From NCBI RefSeq assembly GCF_019929225.1, contig NZ_JAHZPA010000002.1:248001-312000 (forward strand): a stretch of DNA of 64,000 nt, in the 5' to 3' direction. A model generated the notes under the pieces. It was not told where the DNA came from and did not search any database. It worked only from the letters and a program-made list of their open reading frames with translations. The translations under genes and the position numbers were made by a program. The DNA comes from Streptococcus sanguinis (lineage in GTDB: Bacteria > Bacillota > Bacilli > Lactobacillales > Streptococcaceae). Shown one piece after another: positions 52,042 to 60,683 of this stretch; position 1 is the stretch's first letter, and every line of letters begins with the position of its first letter.

Positions 52042-54033
52042 GTGTTGCATCAAAAGGAAAAACACATTCTTCAGTATTTGATGGACAATAGGGACCAATT
52101 CATCACTAGTAAGGAATTGGCTGCCCACTTATCTTGTTCGGACCGTACAGTAAGAAGCTACCTTAAAAATTTGATGGCTATGACGTCTGAGCAGACTGGC
52201 TGGACCATCACAGCTAAACAGGGCTATGGTTACCAGTTGAAAATCAGTGATAGAGAAATCTATCAGGAATTTCTCAAAGCTGAGGTTTTGATGGAAGCTG
52301 CGCAGACTAATTTGGAAGGCATCGAAGACCGTTATAATTATATCTTGAACAAGCTCTTGTTTGAGCAAGAAGAAGTTTATTTCGATGATTTAGTCAGCGA
52401 ACTCTTTGTCAGTCGCTCGACCCTATCTTCGGACTTCAAGAAGATTCGGCAGGATTTGGACAAGTACGATTTGCAGATTGAAAGCAAGGCCAAGCGCGGT
52501 GTCTATGTCAAAGGCAGCGAGCGCAATATCCGTCGCTTTATTATGGATTATTTTTTCCATGATAATTTCTTTCATGTATTGCATAACTATATCGCTATCG
52601 AGATTTCTGGCCGGCCGATTAGTCTGGAAGAATTGACTATTATCGTGTTGGACGAATGCCGTGAAGGCCAGCTGAGAGTGTCGGACTTTGTCATTCAAAA
52701 TCTGGTCATCCATATCGCGCTGTCCCTTAAGCGCATCGGTGAAGGTTTTCAAATTAACCAGCTGGATGGCTGCAATCTAAAGGACTATAGTGCGGAAAGT
52801 CGGATTGCGCAGCGAATTTTGGATCGGATTCATCTGGTAACAGGTTTGGAATTTCCCAAAGAAGAGGTCGATTATATCACCCTGCATCTGATTTCCAAGG
52901 CTGGTTTGAAGCTAGACAAGCAAGAAAAAGGGGACATAGTGGAGCAGCTGCGTGCTCAGCTTTTAAGAGCACTGGAAGAAGAGGAAGGTCTTCGGGATTA
53001 TGCCTTTCAGTCTGACTTTCAGTTGGTGGAAGGTCTGGTCACCCATCTCTCTACCTTGCTTATCCGCCTGAAAAATCATGTCAGAATGGATAATCCCTTG
53101 TTGGCAGATATTCAGCAGCAATATGCACCTGTGCTGGCTATGACACGGGACCTTTTGGCGACCATGCCCTTGTTTGGTGACGAGGAGTTGCCAGATGATG
53201 AGGTTGCTTATGTTGCTCTGCATTTTATGGCAGCTATGGAGCGACATAAGGAGAAGCAGAAGTTCAACATTCTCGTCATCTGTGCAACTGGTTATGGTTC
53301 TGCTCAGATGCTGAAAAATCGGATTGACCACGAGTTGGGAAATCTTGTTCACATCGTAGATGTGATTGGTTACTATGAGCTCAATGATGAACGTCTCAAG
53401 AATATCGACTTTATCATCTCTTCAATCGACTTGTCCAATCTGGTCTTTACACTGCCCGTCTTTACGGTTAGTATTTTCCTCAAACCCGAGGAAATTAAGG
53501 AAATCAAGCAGAAGATGGCAAATTTGAAGACTACGAAAGGCTGTCGGATGGATATTAAGGGCTTAGAGGAAGTGTCAGACTTGGAAGCGGTCTTTGACGA
53601 TTATTTCTCGCCGGAGTGCTTTATAGTATTGGATCAAGCCGATAAGGACGAAGCTTTGACAGAGCTTTTGGAGAAAATGGCAGTTGGAGAAGAGGAAGAA
53701 TTCCCAGCTCAAATGCGCAGCTTGATGGAGCAGCGCGAGCGCATGAGTTCCGTTGTCTTTTCGGATACTATAGCTGTTCCTCACCCTATCAAGCCTTGCG
53801 CAAAGAAGCACAGGATTGGACTGGCAATCGTCCAGTCAGGCCTGAACTGGTCTGAGGATTATCCTGAGATTAGATTGATTTTTCTAGCTTCGCCATCCAT
53901 CTATGACAATGAAGGGATGGATAGCTTGACTTCCAAAATTGTTGATTTGCTGGAAGAGCCAGACCTGCAACAGCAGATACGAGCCAGTCAGACCTTTGAA
54001 GAATTTAAACAAATATTCTTAAGTATCAAATAA
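52042..54033 (+). CDS. celR: PRD-containing transcriptional activator of the cel genes (BglG/LicR type)
   Basis: The 663-aa protein has an N-terminal DeoR-like helix-turn-helix (SKELAAHLSCSDRTVRSYL, residues 24-42), a second Mga-type HTH (LFVSRSTLSSDFKKI), two PRD domains (about 180-400), an EIIB-Gat-like domain with NILVICATGYGSAQML, and a C-terminal EIIA-mannitol/fructose domain with FSDTIAVPHPI (phospho-His). Phosphorylation by PTS proteins sets its activity, so it activates the operon when beta-glucosides are transported. The start is GTG 52042 behind AAGGAGG at 52028-52034. Confidence 0.93.
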   Translation: MLHQKEKHILQYLMDNRDQFITSKELAAHLSCSDRTVRSYLKNLMAMTSEQTGWTITAKQGYGYQLKISDREIYQEFLKAEVLMEAAQTNLEGIEDRYNYILNKLLFEQEEVYFDDLVSELFVSRSTLSSDFKKIRQDLDKYDLQIESKAKRGVYVKGSERNIRRFIMDYFFHDNFFHVLHNYIAIEISGRPISLEELTIIVLDECREGQLRVSDFVIQNLVIHIALSLKRIGEGFQINQLDGCNLKDYSAESRIAQRILDRIHLVTGLEFPKEEVDYITLHLISKAGLKLDKQEKGDIVEQLRAQLLRALEEEEGLRDYAFQSDFQLVEGLVTHLSTLLIRLKNHVRMDNPLLADIQQQYAPVLAMTRDLLATMPLFGDEELPDDEVAYVALHFMAAMERHKEKQKFNILVICATGYGSAQMLKNRIDHELGNLVHIVDVIGYYELNDERLKNIDFIISSIDLSNLVFTLPVFTVSIFLKPEEIKEIKQKMANLKTTKGCRMDIKGLEEVSDLEAVFDDYFSPECFIVLDQADKDEALTELLEKMAVGEEEEFPAQMRSLMEQRERMSSVVFSDTIAVPHPIKPCAKKHRIGLAIVQSGLNWSEDYPEIRLIFLASPSIYDNEGMDSLTSKIVDLLEEPDLQQQIRASQTFEEFKQIFLSIK

Positions 54034-54100
54034 AAATCTGAGCAGTTTTTTCTGAGATAAACTGCTGAGACTAGCAAGATTTCAAGAAAGGAATGAATCT

Positions 54101-54427
54101 ATGAACCAAGAAGAGTTACAAGTCGCTGCTTTTGAAATTATTCTTCACAGCGGGACAGCCCGCACCATTGTCCATGAAGCCTTTGCTGATATGCGTGAAG
54201 GTCGCTATGATGCAGCAGCAGAAAAGCTGGAAACCTCCAATGAATCTCTGCTGGAAGCTCATCATGCCCAGACTAAGCTCTTACAGGACTATGCTAGCGG
54301 AATTGAAATTAGGATTGAAATCATCATGGTGCATGCTCAGGATCATCTCATGACGACCATGACCCTGCGCGAAGTTGCACTTGAAATGCTCAACCTCTAC
54401 CGTAAGGTAGAAGAGACCAACAGCTAG
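54101..54427 (+). CDS. celC: PTS cellobiose-type EIIA component
   Basis: The 108-aa, all-helical protein is a lactose/cellobiose-family EIIA that works as a trimer. Typical blocks are EIILHSGTARTIVHEAF at the N-terminus and MVHAQDHLMTTMTLREVA, whose first His is the phosphorylation site. AAAGGA precedes ATG 54101. It receives phosphate from HPr and gives it to CelB. It lies between celR and an unknown membrane gene in the same operon. Confidence 0.95.
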   Translation: MNQEELQVAAFEIILHSGTARTIVHEAFADMREGRYDAAAEKLETSNESLLEAHHAQTKLLQDYASGIEIRIEIIMVHAQDHLMTTMTLREVALEMLNLYRKVEETNS

Positions 54428-54436
54428 GAGAAGAAG

Positions 54437-54940
54437 ATGACGGATAAGGAAAAACAAGAATTAGAAGCAAGGAGGAAAGAATCAGCTTTAAAAACCATGT
54501 ACTATACTCGGTACTTTTCCGTTCGGTATGCGACAGCTGCTTTCTTTTTTGTCAATCTTTACTGGACCTTGATGCTCTATCTTTCAAATGCCAGATTGGC
54601 TATGATGCTGCCAATGGCAGTTGCTCTCTTTGCAGCTCTAGCTATGTGGGAGCAGACGCGAATGTACACTATAAATCAAAGAGAGGCAAAATTAACTAAA
54701 CTTTTTTATGGTATCTCTCTTTCACTAAATGTGCTGCTTATTTTGCTGGTTCTTTTGAATAGATTTTCATTGCTATACCCTTTCTTTACAGCCAGATCAG
54801 CAACGCAAGTCTTTTTAATTATGATTCTTGTAGTTGGCATCCTTTTAAACTTTTTAATGCTTGCTAAATTGAATCGCATTAGTCACAAGGCTGATAAACA
54901 GTACCAACGCATTCAAAAGTATATGGCCAGCCTTCAGTAG
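54437..54940 (+). CDS. Membrane protein of the cel operon, unknown function
   Basis: The 167-aa protein starts with a charged stretch (TDKEKQELEARRKES), then has four hydrophobic helices (about 27-45, 52-70, 87-107, 118-142) and a basic tail. It begins 9 bases after celC behind TAGGAG and precedes EIIC, so it is co-transcribed. S. mutans has an unnamed small membrane gene in the same position. No catalytic motif is visible. It could assist the PTS membrane component, or be neutral. Confidence 0.75.
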   Translation: MTDKEKQELEARRKESALKTMYYTRYFSVRYATAAFFFVNLYWTLMLYLSNARLAMMLPMAVALFAALAMWEQTRMYTINQREAKLTKLFYGISLSLNVLLILLVLLNRFSLLYPFFTARSATQVFLIMILVVGILLNFLMLAKLNRISHKADKQYQRIQKYMASLQ

Positions 54941-54983
54941 TAAGAAAAAATACTAAGTCTATCAATATCAGAGGAGAAATGTA

Positions 54984-56333
54984 ATGGATAAAATGTTTGC
55001 ATTTTTAGAAAAATATCTTATGGGACCTATGGGCAAGGTTTCGACTTGGCGTCCTGTTCGTGCTATCGTAGCTGCTGGAATGGCCAGTATTCCCTTTACC
55101 ATTGTAGGGTCAGCTTTCTTGGTTCTAAGCGTTATTCCGCAAGCCTTTAATATACAATTTATAATTGATTTATGGGCCAATTCTTTTGATAAAATTCAAG
55201 CACTATACTTACTAGCCTATAAGTGTACAATGGGGATTTTGTCTCTCTACTTTGCGGTAGTAATCGGTTATGAATATACAAAGATATATGTAGAAGAGGA
55301 AGGCTTGAATCTCAATCCTCTCAATGGTGGACTTTTGGCGGTATTTGCTTATTTTTTAACCATACCAGAATTAGCTATTTCTAAAGGCGCTATTTCAGCG
55401 GTGACTGGCGAGTCAACAATTAATGGATGGACTGTTGGTGGAGATAGTCTGACTCGTCTTTCTACATCAGGTATGTTTACAGCTATTTTGATGTCTATTT
55501 TGGCTGTGCAGCTTTACAAGCTTTGTGTGAAAAAGAACTGGGTTATAAAAATGCCTGAAGCAGTTCCAGAAGGGGTTTCTCGTTCCTTTACAGCATTGAT
55601 TCCGGGTTTTGTAATTGCATTTGTGGTACTTTTCATAAATGGTATCTTCATTATGTTTGGTACTGATATTTATAAAGTTATTGCGGTTCCTTTTGCTTTT
55701 GTAAGTCATATTACAAATACTTGGTTTGGCATTGTTATCATTTACCTTTTAGTGCATGCACTTTGGATTGTTGGTATTCATGGTGCCAATATTGTAATGG
55801 GACTGGTAAATCCAATCCTACTGGCTAACATGGCGCAAAATGTTGACGGAAAATTCATTGCTTTCGCTGGTGAATTTACGAACTCCTATGTAACTGTTGG
55901 TGGTTCTGGGGCAACTTTACTTCTATGTATTTATATTGCTTTCCGTGCTAAATCAGAGCAACTTCGTATGCTTGGGAAAGCATCAATGGGACCTGCCATC
56001 TTTAATATAAATGAGCCAATTATCTTTGGTCTTCCAATTGTTTATAATCCAATCTTGACGATTCCATTTATTTTAGCACCAGTTGTATCAGCCTCTATTG
56101 GCTACTGGGCTGTTCAGCTTGGTATCGCTGGTAAAGCTATTGCTCAAACACCATGGCCAACTCCAGTTGGTTTAGGAGCCTATGTCGGTTCAGGAGGAAG
56201 TTTAGGAGCATTTATTGTTGCAATCATCTGTGCTGTAGCAGCTTTTGTCATTTGGTATCCGTTTATCCGGATGTATGACACTAAGCTTCATAAGGAAGAA
56301 ATGGAAATGGCTGCAGAGTCAGCTATTAGCTAA
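54984..56333 (+). CDS. celD: PTS cellobiose-type EIIC permease
   Basis: The 449-aa membrane protein forms the sugar channel of the PTS. It begins MFAFLEKYLMGPMGKVSTWRP and has the characteristic GIHGANIVMGLVNPI loop and GPAIFNINEPIIFGLPIVYNP, where the conserved Asn-Glu binds sugar. About ten hydrophobic segments are present. AGGAG precedes ATG 54984. It is the last gene of the cel operon and is followed by a terminator. Confidence 0.95.
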   Translation: MDKMFAFLEKYLMGPMGKVSTWRPVRAIVAAGMASIPFTIVGSAFLVLSVIPQAFNIQFIIDLWANSFDKIQALYLLAYKCTMGILSLYFAVVIGYEYTKIYVEEEGLNLNPLNGGLLAVFAYFLTIPELAISKGAISAVTGESTINGWTVGGDSLTRLSTSGMFTAILMSILAVQLYKLCVKKNWVIKMPEAVPEGVSRSFTALIPGFVIAFVVLFINGIFIMFGTDIYKVIAVPFAFVSHITNTWFGIVIIYLLVHALWIVGIHGANIVMGLVNPILLANMAQNVDGKFIAFAGEFTNSYVTVGGSGATLLLCIYIAFRAKSEQLRMLGKASMGPAIFNINEPIIFGLPIVYNPILTIPFILAPVVSASIGYWAVQLGIAGKAIAQTPWPTPVGLGAYVGSGGSLGAFIVAIICAVAAFVIWYPFIRMYDTKLHKEEMEMAAESAIS

Positions 56334-56351
56334 TGTTGTTTTATCAATTAC

Positions 56352-56384
56352 AAAGAGAAATCTCCTTTGAGGTTTCTCTTTTCT
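56352..56384 (+). terminator. Terminator of the cel operon
   Basis: AAAGAGAAA-CTC (56352-56364) pairs with GAG-TTTCTCTTT (56368-56381), followed by T-rich sequence. The competence box of coiA starts only a few bases later. Confidence 0.8.
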
Positions 56385-56386
56385 TT

Positions 56387-56394
56387 TGCGAATA
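56387..56394 (+). promoter_or_regulatory. Competence (SigX) box of coiA
   Basis: TGCGAATA at 56387-56394 differs from the TACGAATA consensus at one base and is followed by a T run, 39 bases before coiA. Confidence 0.8.
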
Positions 56395-56432
56395 TTTTAG
56401 TAAATGAGAGAAATTTTAGAGGGAGCTAGGAT

Positions 56433-57383
56433 ATGTTTGTGGCGAGAAATCATAAGGGGCTTTTGTGTAATGCACTGGAGGAGAAGATTGAGAAAGGGGC
56501 TGATTTCGTCTGCCCAGCTTGTTCAGGGGCAGTCCGTTTTAAAAAAGGGAAGGTTATGCAGCCGCATTTTGCGCATGTTTCGCTAGAGCAGTGCCACTTT
56601 TACAGGGAAAATGAGAGCGCTGAGCACCTCAACCTTAAGGCGGAGCTTTTTCGCTGGGCTGTCCAGACAGAAGAAGTTGAGGTGGAGGCTTTTTTGCCTG
56701 TTCTGCAGCAGATTGCTGATCTACTGGTTGATGAAAAACTGGCGCTTGAAGTCCAGTGCAGTCCTCTAAGTATAGAACGGCTGCAGGAACGGACGCTTTC
56801 TTACCGCCAGCATGGCTATCAGGTCCTCTGGCTCTTGGGGCGAAAACTTTGGCTCAAGGATTCCCTAACTCGACTGCAGAAGGATTTTCTCTATTTTAGT
56901 AAAAATATGGGCTTTCATCTTTGGGAGCTGGATCAAGAAAAGCAAGTTCTGCGTCTCCAATACCTGATTCACGAAGATCTGCATGGAAAAGTCCAGTACA
57001 AGACCAAGAACTTTCCCTTTGGTCACAGTCAGCTTTTGGATATTTTGCGTTTGCCCTTTCAAAAGCAGGAGATGAACAGCTTTCTGGCCCAGCAAGATCC
57101 GCAGATCTGCAATTATATCCGCCGTCAGCTTTATTACCAGCAGCCTAGATGGATGCGGCTGCAGGCCCAGCTCTATCAGAATGGCGATAATCTCTTGACT
57201 AAGACTGCAGAGGATTTTTATCCACAGGTTCGGCCAATACAAGCTACCTCCTTCTGTCAGATAACTACTGACCTGACTGACTATTACCAGCAGTTTGAGA
57301 ATTATTACGCCAATCTCCAGCAAAAAAATCTGCAAATTGTTTATTCACCGGCTTTTTATGAGATGATAAAAGAAAATTGCTAA
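56433..57383 (+). CDS. coiA: Competence protein CoiA
   Basis: The 316-aa protein is needed for recombination of transforming DNA in streptococci. Its N-terminus has paired cysteines (FVCPACSGAVRFKKG) and PHFAHVS, then a nuclease-like domain with ENESAEHLNLKAELFRW, ADLLVDEKLALEVQCSPLS and SYRQHGYQVLWLLG. ATG 56433 follows AGGGAG. It is driven by a SigX box. In related streptococci pepF follows directly, but here a 6-kb island lies between. Confidence 0.94.
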   Translation: MFVARNHKGLLCNALEEKIEKGADFVCPACSGAVRFKKGKVMQPHFAHVSLEQCHFYRENESAEHLNLKAELFRWAVQTEEVEVEAFLPVLQQIADLLVDEKLALEVQCSPLSIERLQERTLSYRQHGYQVLWLLGRKLWLKDSLTRLQKDFLYFSKNMGFHLWELDQEKQVLRLQYLIHEDLHGKVQYKTKNFPFGHSQLLDILRLPFQKQEMNSFLAQQDPQICNYIRRQLYYQQPRWMRLQAQLYQNGDNLLTKTAEDFYPQVRPIQATSFCQITTDLTDYYQQFENYYANLQQKNLQIVYSPAFYEMIKENC

Positions 57384-57553
57384 GTATCGTTAGTTTCTCA
57401 TTGATGAAGCCATCAACTTTTAGCTATCCTTTCAGTTTTAGAATATTTGAGAATCCTGTATAATATAATAAAGTAATAAGTTAGATAGTTAAAAATTCTA
57501 AATCGTGCTAATCCAGTAGGCTTTAGAAAATATGAGAAGTGAAAGGTGCTATC

Positions 57554-57940
57554 ATGAAGAAAATTTTTGTTATTTTTCTGACTATCATTACGTTCAGCTC
57601 GGCTATGCTTTTAGGAGGGTGCAGTATGCTAAACAGTCGGTCAGAAAAAGAAGAAATGATTCAGATTGCGGAGAGTAAAAAGATGAAGAAAGCCTTGGAA
57701 AATTTTCTCAAAGGTTTAGATTCTAAAGCTTTGACACCAGAAGGAAAGATTAAATCCTATGAAATTCAAAAGGATAAGTTAGATTATAATCCCATGGGAG
57801 GGATAATGATTCAAATGTTTATTAACGGAGATAAGAATTTAAGTTTAAGTGTAACAGTAGTGGAAGATTCAACAACTGGTAATTATGAAATTGCTACAAA
57901 TTCAAGAAGTCGGAAACTTAGTGACCTATTGGCGAAATAG
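57554..57940 (+). CDS. DUF1310-like lipoprotein 1 of the array
   Basis: The 128-aa product has a lipoprotein signal (MKKIFVIFLTIITFSSAM then LLGGCSM, lipobox Cys23) and is predicted to be anchored outside the membrane. The mature part has RSEKEEMIQIAESKKMKKAL, then SKALTPEGKIKSYEI and YNPMGG followed by a beta-strand-like tail. This is the style of the streptococcal/listerial DUF1310 family. I infer an immunity role for the lipase toxin encoded at the end of the array, by analogy with the lipoprotein immunity of S. aureus TslA. Residues 25-80 are almost identical to copy 4 (59427), while the tail differs. Confidence 0.8.
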   Translation: MKKIFVIFLTIITFSSAMLLGGCSMLNSRSEKEEMIQIAESKKMKKALENFLKGLDSKALTPEGKIKSYEIQKDKLDYNPMGGIMIQMFINGDKNLSLSVTVVEDSTTGNYEIATNSRSRKLSDLLAK

Positions 57941-57942
57941 AA

Positions 57943-58026
57943 TACATAGGCTCCGTTTCCCAAATTTACGACAATATTAAGGGTGAGAGAGAATGAGTTT
58001 TTGTCTTTACAACTCTTTATACGTAG
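57943..58026 (+). pseudogene. Remnant of the toxin 5' region after lipoprotein 1
   Basis: The frame reads YIGSVSQIYDNIKGERE, stop, VFVFTTLYT, stop. It corresponds to residues 43-65 of the protein at 61071 (YIGTVSQIYDNVNG...). There is no start codon. Confidence 0.75.
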
Positions 58027-58150
58027 CGTAGTCCTTGAAACTTTTAAAAAATAGTATAACAATGATAATATAAAACATTGATTCAAATCCAGTTTCCCAT
58101 TTTCGTTAGGACATCAGTTTGAGCAAAGAAGAGAAACGAAAGGAGCCATT

Positions 58151-58558
58151 ATGAAGAAAATTTTTGTCACTTTTCTGAGTATCATAACGATTAGTTCGGC
58201 TATGTTTTTAGGAGGGTGCAGTATGCCAAGCAGTCGGTCGAAAAAAGAAGAAATGATTCAGATTGCAGAAAGTAAAAAGATGAAGAGTGTTATTGAGGAA
58301 GGGCTGAAAAAGATTGATCCTCAAGCTTTAACACCTGAAGGGAAAATTAAAAGTTATGAAATTGATAAGAAGTCACTAACTCAGAACCCAATGGGAGGAT
58401 TAATGTTTGATTTAATCATTAATGGTGACGAAGAAGTAACACTAGGTTATGTCATTACAGAGGATGAAAATGGGAAATTTCACAGAGATGGAACTGCGTG
58501 GTCGCTGAAGCTTATAGAACTAATGGATGAAGAAAATGTAAATAGCAATGAAGAATAA
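58151..58558 (+). CDS. DUF1310-like lipoprotein 2 of the array
   Basis: The 135-aa lipoprotein has signal FVTFLSIITISSAMFLGGCSM (split after LGG, lipid-modified Cys23) and the family blocks KKEEMIQIAESKKMKS, PQALTPEGKIKSYEI and QNPMGGLMFDLIING. Its tail (TLGYVITEDENGKFHRDG) is more diverged than the N-terminal half, as expected if the C-terminal half determines which toxin it recognises. AAAGGAG precedes ATG 58151. No clear toxin remnant follows this copy. Confidence 0.8.
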   Translation: MKKIFVTFLSIITISSAMFLGGCSMPSSRSKKEEMIQIAESKKMKSVIEEGLKKIDPQALTPEGKIKSYEIDKKSLTQNPMGGLMFDLIINGDEEVTLGYVITEDENGKFHRDGTAWSLKLIELMDEENVNSNEE

Positions 58559-58711
58559 GACTTTTTCTACATAACTTCCTAGCAATGATTGCGCTATTAT
58601 GTTCTTTGGAAAAATAGTATAATAATTAATATAAAAAATTAATCTAAATTCGCCTTCTCGTTTTTGTTAAGGCATCGGTTTTATCAAAGATGAGAAGCGA
58701 AAGGAGTCATT

Positions 58712-59104
58712 ATGAAGAAAATTTTTGTCATTTTTCTGAGTATCATCACGGTCAGTTCAGGCATTATTTTAGGAGGCTGCAGTATGCCAAGCAGTCGGTC
58801 GGAAAAAGAAGAAATAATCCAGATTGCGGAAAGTACAAAAATGAAGAAGGCGATTGAGAAAGAGTTGAGAGAACTGGATCCTAAAGCTCTGACAGCAGAA
58901 GGGAAGATTAAAACGTATAAAATTGAAAATAATAAATTAGATTTCAATCCGATGGGAGGATTAGACATCTATTTAATAATTAATGATAATAAGAAGTTTG
59001 AATTAGACATGACTTTTCAAGAAAATTCAACTACTGGCGAATACGAAGTGGGTGGTTATGGCATGTCTCCGGAATTTAACGAGCTAATTAGAGGAGAAAA
59101 GTAA
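58712..59104 (+). CDS. DUF1310-like lipoprotein 3 of the array
   Basis: The 130-aa lipoprotein has the same layout: signal ending LGGCSM, SEKEEIIQIAESTKMKKAI, DPKALTAEGKIKTYKIE, FNPMGGLDIYLIIND and an acidic tail ending NELIRGEK. It is closest to copies 4 and 6 in the middle section. AAAGGAG precedes ATG 58712. It is followed directly by the longest toxin remnant. Confidence 0.8.
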   Translation: MKKIFVIFLSIITVSSGIILGGCSMPSSRSEKEEIIQIAESTKMKKAIEKELRELDPKALTAEGKIKTYKIENNKLDFNPMGGLDIYLIINDNKKFELDMTFQENSTTGEYEVGGYGMSPEFNELIRGEK

Positions 59105-59306
59105 TACGCCTGATTATAAAAACCCTGTTGATGTTAGAGAATATGAAGATAAACAACTTGTTGGAACTTATTTATATGAGTATGGAAGTATGCATGTTGT
59201 AAAGAATATGATGTAAATGGGAGGATTATTTAGGCACCGTCTCCCAAATTTATAAAAATATCAAGCGTGATGGAGAACGAGTTTTTGTCTTTACAACTCT
59301 TTATCC
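59103..59306 (+). pseudogene. Remnant of the toxin 5' region after lipoprotein 3
   Basis: The frame from 59103 reads NTPDYKNPVDVREYEDKQ and ends at VVKNMM, stop. After a frame disruption it continues with LGTVSQIYKNIKRDGERVF and ends near FTTLYP. Together they parallel residues 4-65 of the protein at 61071 (NPIDG..., EYAED, IGTVSQIYDN). Confidence 0.75.
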
Positions 59307-59426
59307 GTACTGGAGTACTTGAGACTTATAAAAAATAGTATAACAATGATAAGATAAAACATTAATCCAAATCCATTTTCATTAGGACATCAGTTTGAGA
59401 AAAGCTAACAAGCGAAAGGAGTCATC

Positions 59427-59813
59427 ATGAAGAAATATTTTTTCATCTTTCTGACTATCATCACGATTAGCTCAGCTATGCTTCTGGGAAGCTGCAGCAT
59501 TCTAAACAGTCGGTCAGAAAAAGAAGAAATGATTCAGATTGCGGAGAGTAAAAAGATGAAGAAAGCCTTGGAAAATTTTCTCAAAGGTTTAGATTCTAAA
59601 GCTTTGACACCAGAAGGAAAGATTAAATCCTATGAAATTCAAAAGGATAAGTTAGATTATAATCCCATGGGTGGACTAAATGTTTACATAATTATTAATG
59701 GGAATGAAGTTTTGAATATTGATATGACTGTTCAGGAAGAAGATACTGGAGAATATGAAGTTGTATCATATGGTATTCCACAAGAATTGAGTGAGTTATT
59801 AGAAGAGGATTAA
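59427..59813 (+). CDS. DUF1310-like lipoprotein 4 of the array
   Basis: The 128-aa lipoprotein starts MKKYFFIFLTIITISSAM and has lipobox LLGSCS. Residues 25-80 are the same as in copy 1, including EEMIQIAESKKMKKALENF and YNPMGG, but its tail (GLNVYIIINGNEVLNI, YEVVSYGIPQELSELL) belongs with copies 3 and 6. This mosaic pattern shows recombination between units. AAAGGAG precedes ATG 59427, and the truncated toxin gene follows after one base. Confidence 0.8.
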   Translation: MKKYFFIFLTIITISSAMLLGSCSILNSRSEKEEMIQIAESKKMKKALENFLKGLDSKALTPEGKIKSYEIQKDKLDYNPMGGLNVYIIINGNEVLNIDMTVQEEDTGEYEVVSYGIPQELSELLEED

Positions 59814-59814
59814 C

Positions 59815-60000
59815 ATGGCTAATAATGCAGAGTACAATGATAAGCAAAATGTTGCAGCAGCTTTGGTAGAGTATCGTGAATTAGAATTTAGGAGAAATTA
59901 TTCAATAGCAGGTAAGAATGGATACATTGGTAATCTTTCTCAGGTATACGACAATGTAAATGGCCATGAAGAACAAATTTTTATCTTTATGAATCTTTAA
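59815..60000 (+). CDS. Truncated N-terminal copy of the toxin (61 aa)
   Basis: ATG 59815, one base after the stop of lipoprotein 4, opens a 61-aa frame: NNAEYNDKQNVAAALVEYRE, then GYIGNLSQVYDNVNGHEEQ and a stop after FIFMNL. It aligns with residues 5-65 of the 533-aa protein at 61071 and keeps the same spacing to its lipoprotein. The remaining lipase and C-terminal parts are absent. It may be translated but would lack any catalytic region. Confidence 0.7.
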   Translation: MANNAEYNDKQNVAAALVEYRELEFRRNYSIAGKNGYIGNLSQVYDNVNGHEEQIFIFMNL

Positions 60001-60129
60001 AAATAATTCCGCCTTCATATTCTTTGGAAAAATAGTATAACAATTAATATAAGTCGTTAATCTAAATGTGGCTTGTCATTTTCGTTAAGACATTAGCTTT
60101 ACCAAAGATGAGAAGCGAAAGGAGCTGTC

Positions 60130-60516
60130 ATGAAGAAAATTTTTGTAATCTTTCTGAGTATCATTATGCTCAGTTCAGCTATGTTTTTAGGAGGCTGCAG
60201 TATGCTAAATAGTCGTTCAGAACAAGAAGAAATGCTTCAGATTGCGAAGGGGAAGAAAGCGCAGAGAGCAATAGAAGAATTACTGAGACAGGAAGATTCT
60301 AAAGCTTTGACTGAGGAGGGGATTATAAAAGAATATTCAATTAACAAAGATGAATTAGAATATAATCCTATGGGGGGATTAATCATTGAACTTATAATCA
60401 ATGATGACCCAGAATTAACTATTAAAACAACATTGATGGAAGAGTCTGATGGGAAGCTAGAACATACAGGATATGTAATCTCTGGTGAGCTTGCAAAGAA
60501 GTTGAGGGGAGAATGA
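60130..60516 (+). CDS. DUF1310-like lipoprotein 5 of the array
   Basis: The 128-aa lipoprotein has signal FVIFLSIIMLSSAMFLGGCSM and is the most diverged copy: EEMLQIAKGKKAQRAIEELL, SKALTEEGIIKEYSINKDE, then YNPMGGLIIELIINDDPEL. The tail ends ELAKKLRGE. AAAGGAG precedes ATG 60130. It is followed by a very short toxin remnant. Confidence 0.8.
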   Translation: MKKIFVIFLSIIMLSSAMFLGGCSMLNSRSEQEEMLQIAKGKKAQRAIEELLRQEDSKALTEEGIIKEYSINKDELEYNPMGGLIIELIINDDPELTIKTTLMEESDGKLEHTGYVISGELAKKLRGE

Positions 60517-60517
60517 C

Positions 60518-60583
60518 ATGACATATGATAAAGAATTTTATATTTATGAATCTCCGATGATTCCGCTTTCATATTCTCGATAA
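60518..60583 (+). pseudogene. Very short toxin remnant after lipoprotein 5
   Basis: ATG 60518 opens a 21-codon frame MTYDKEFYIYESPMIPLSYS. Its last part lies where the intact gene has EAVPYSAS, so it looks like a deletion joining the start to about codon 80. Confidence 0.45.
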
Positions 60584-60683
60584 AAATAGTATAATAATCA
60601 ATATAAAACATTAATCTAAATCTAGTTTCCCATTTTTGCTAAGGCTCCAGCTTTAGCAAGGATGAGAAACGAAAGGAGCTGTC

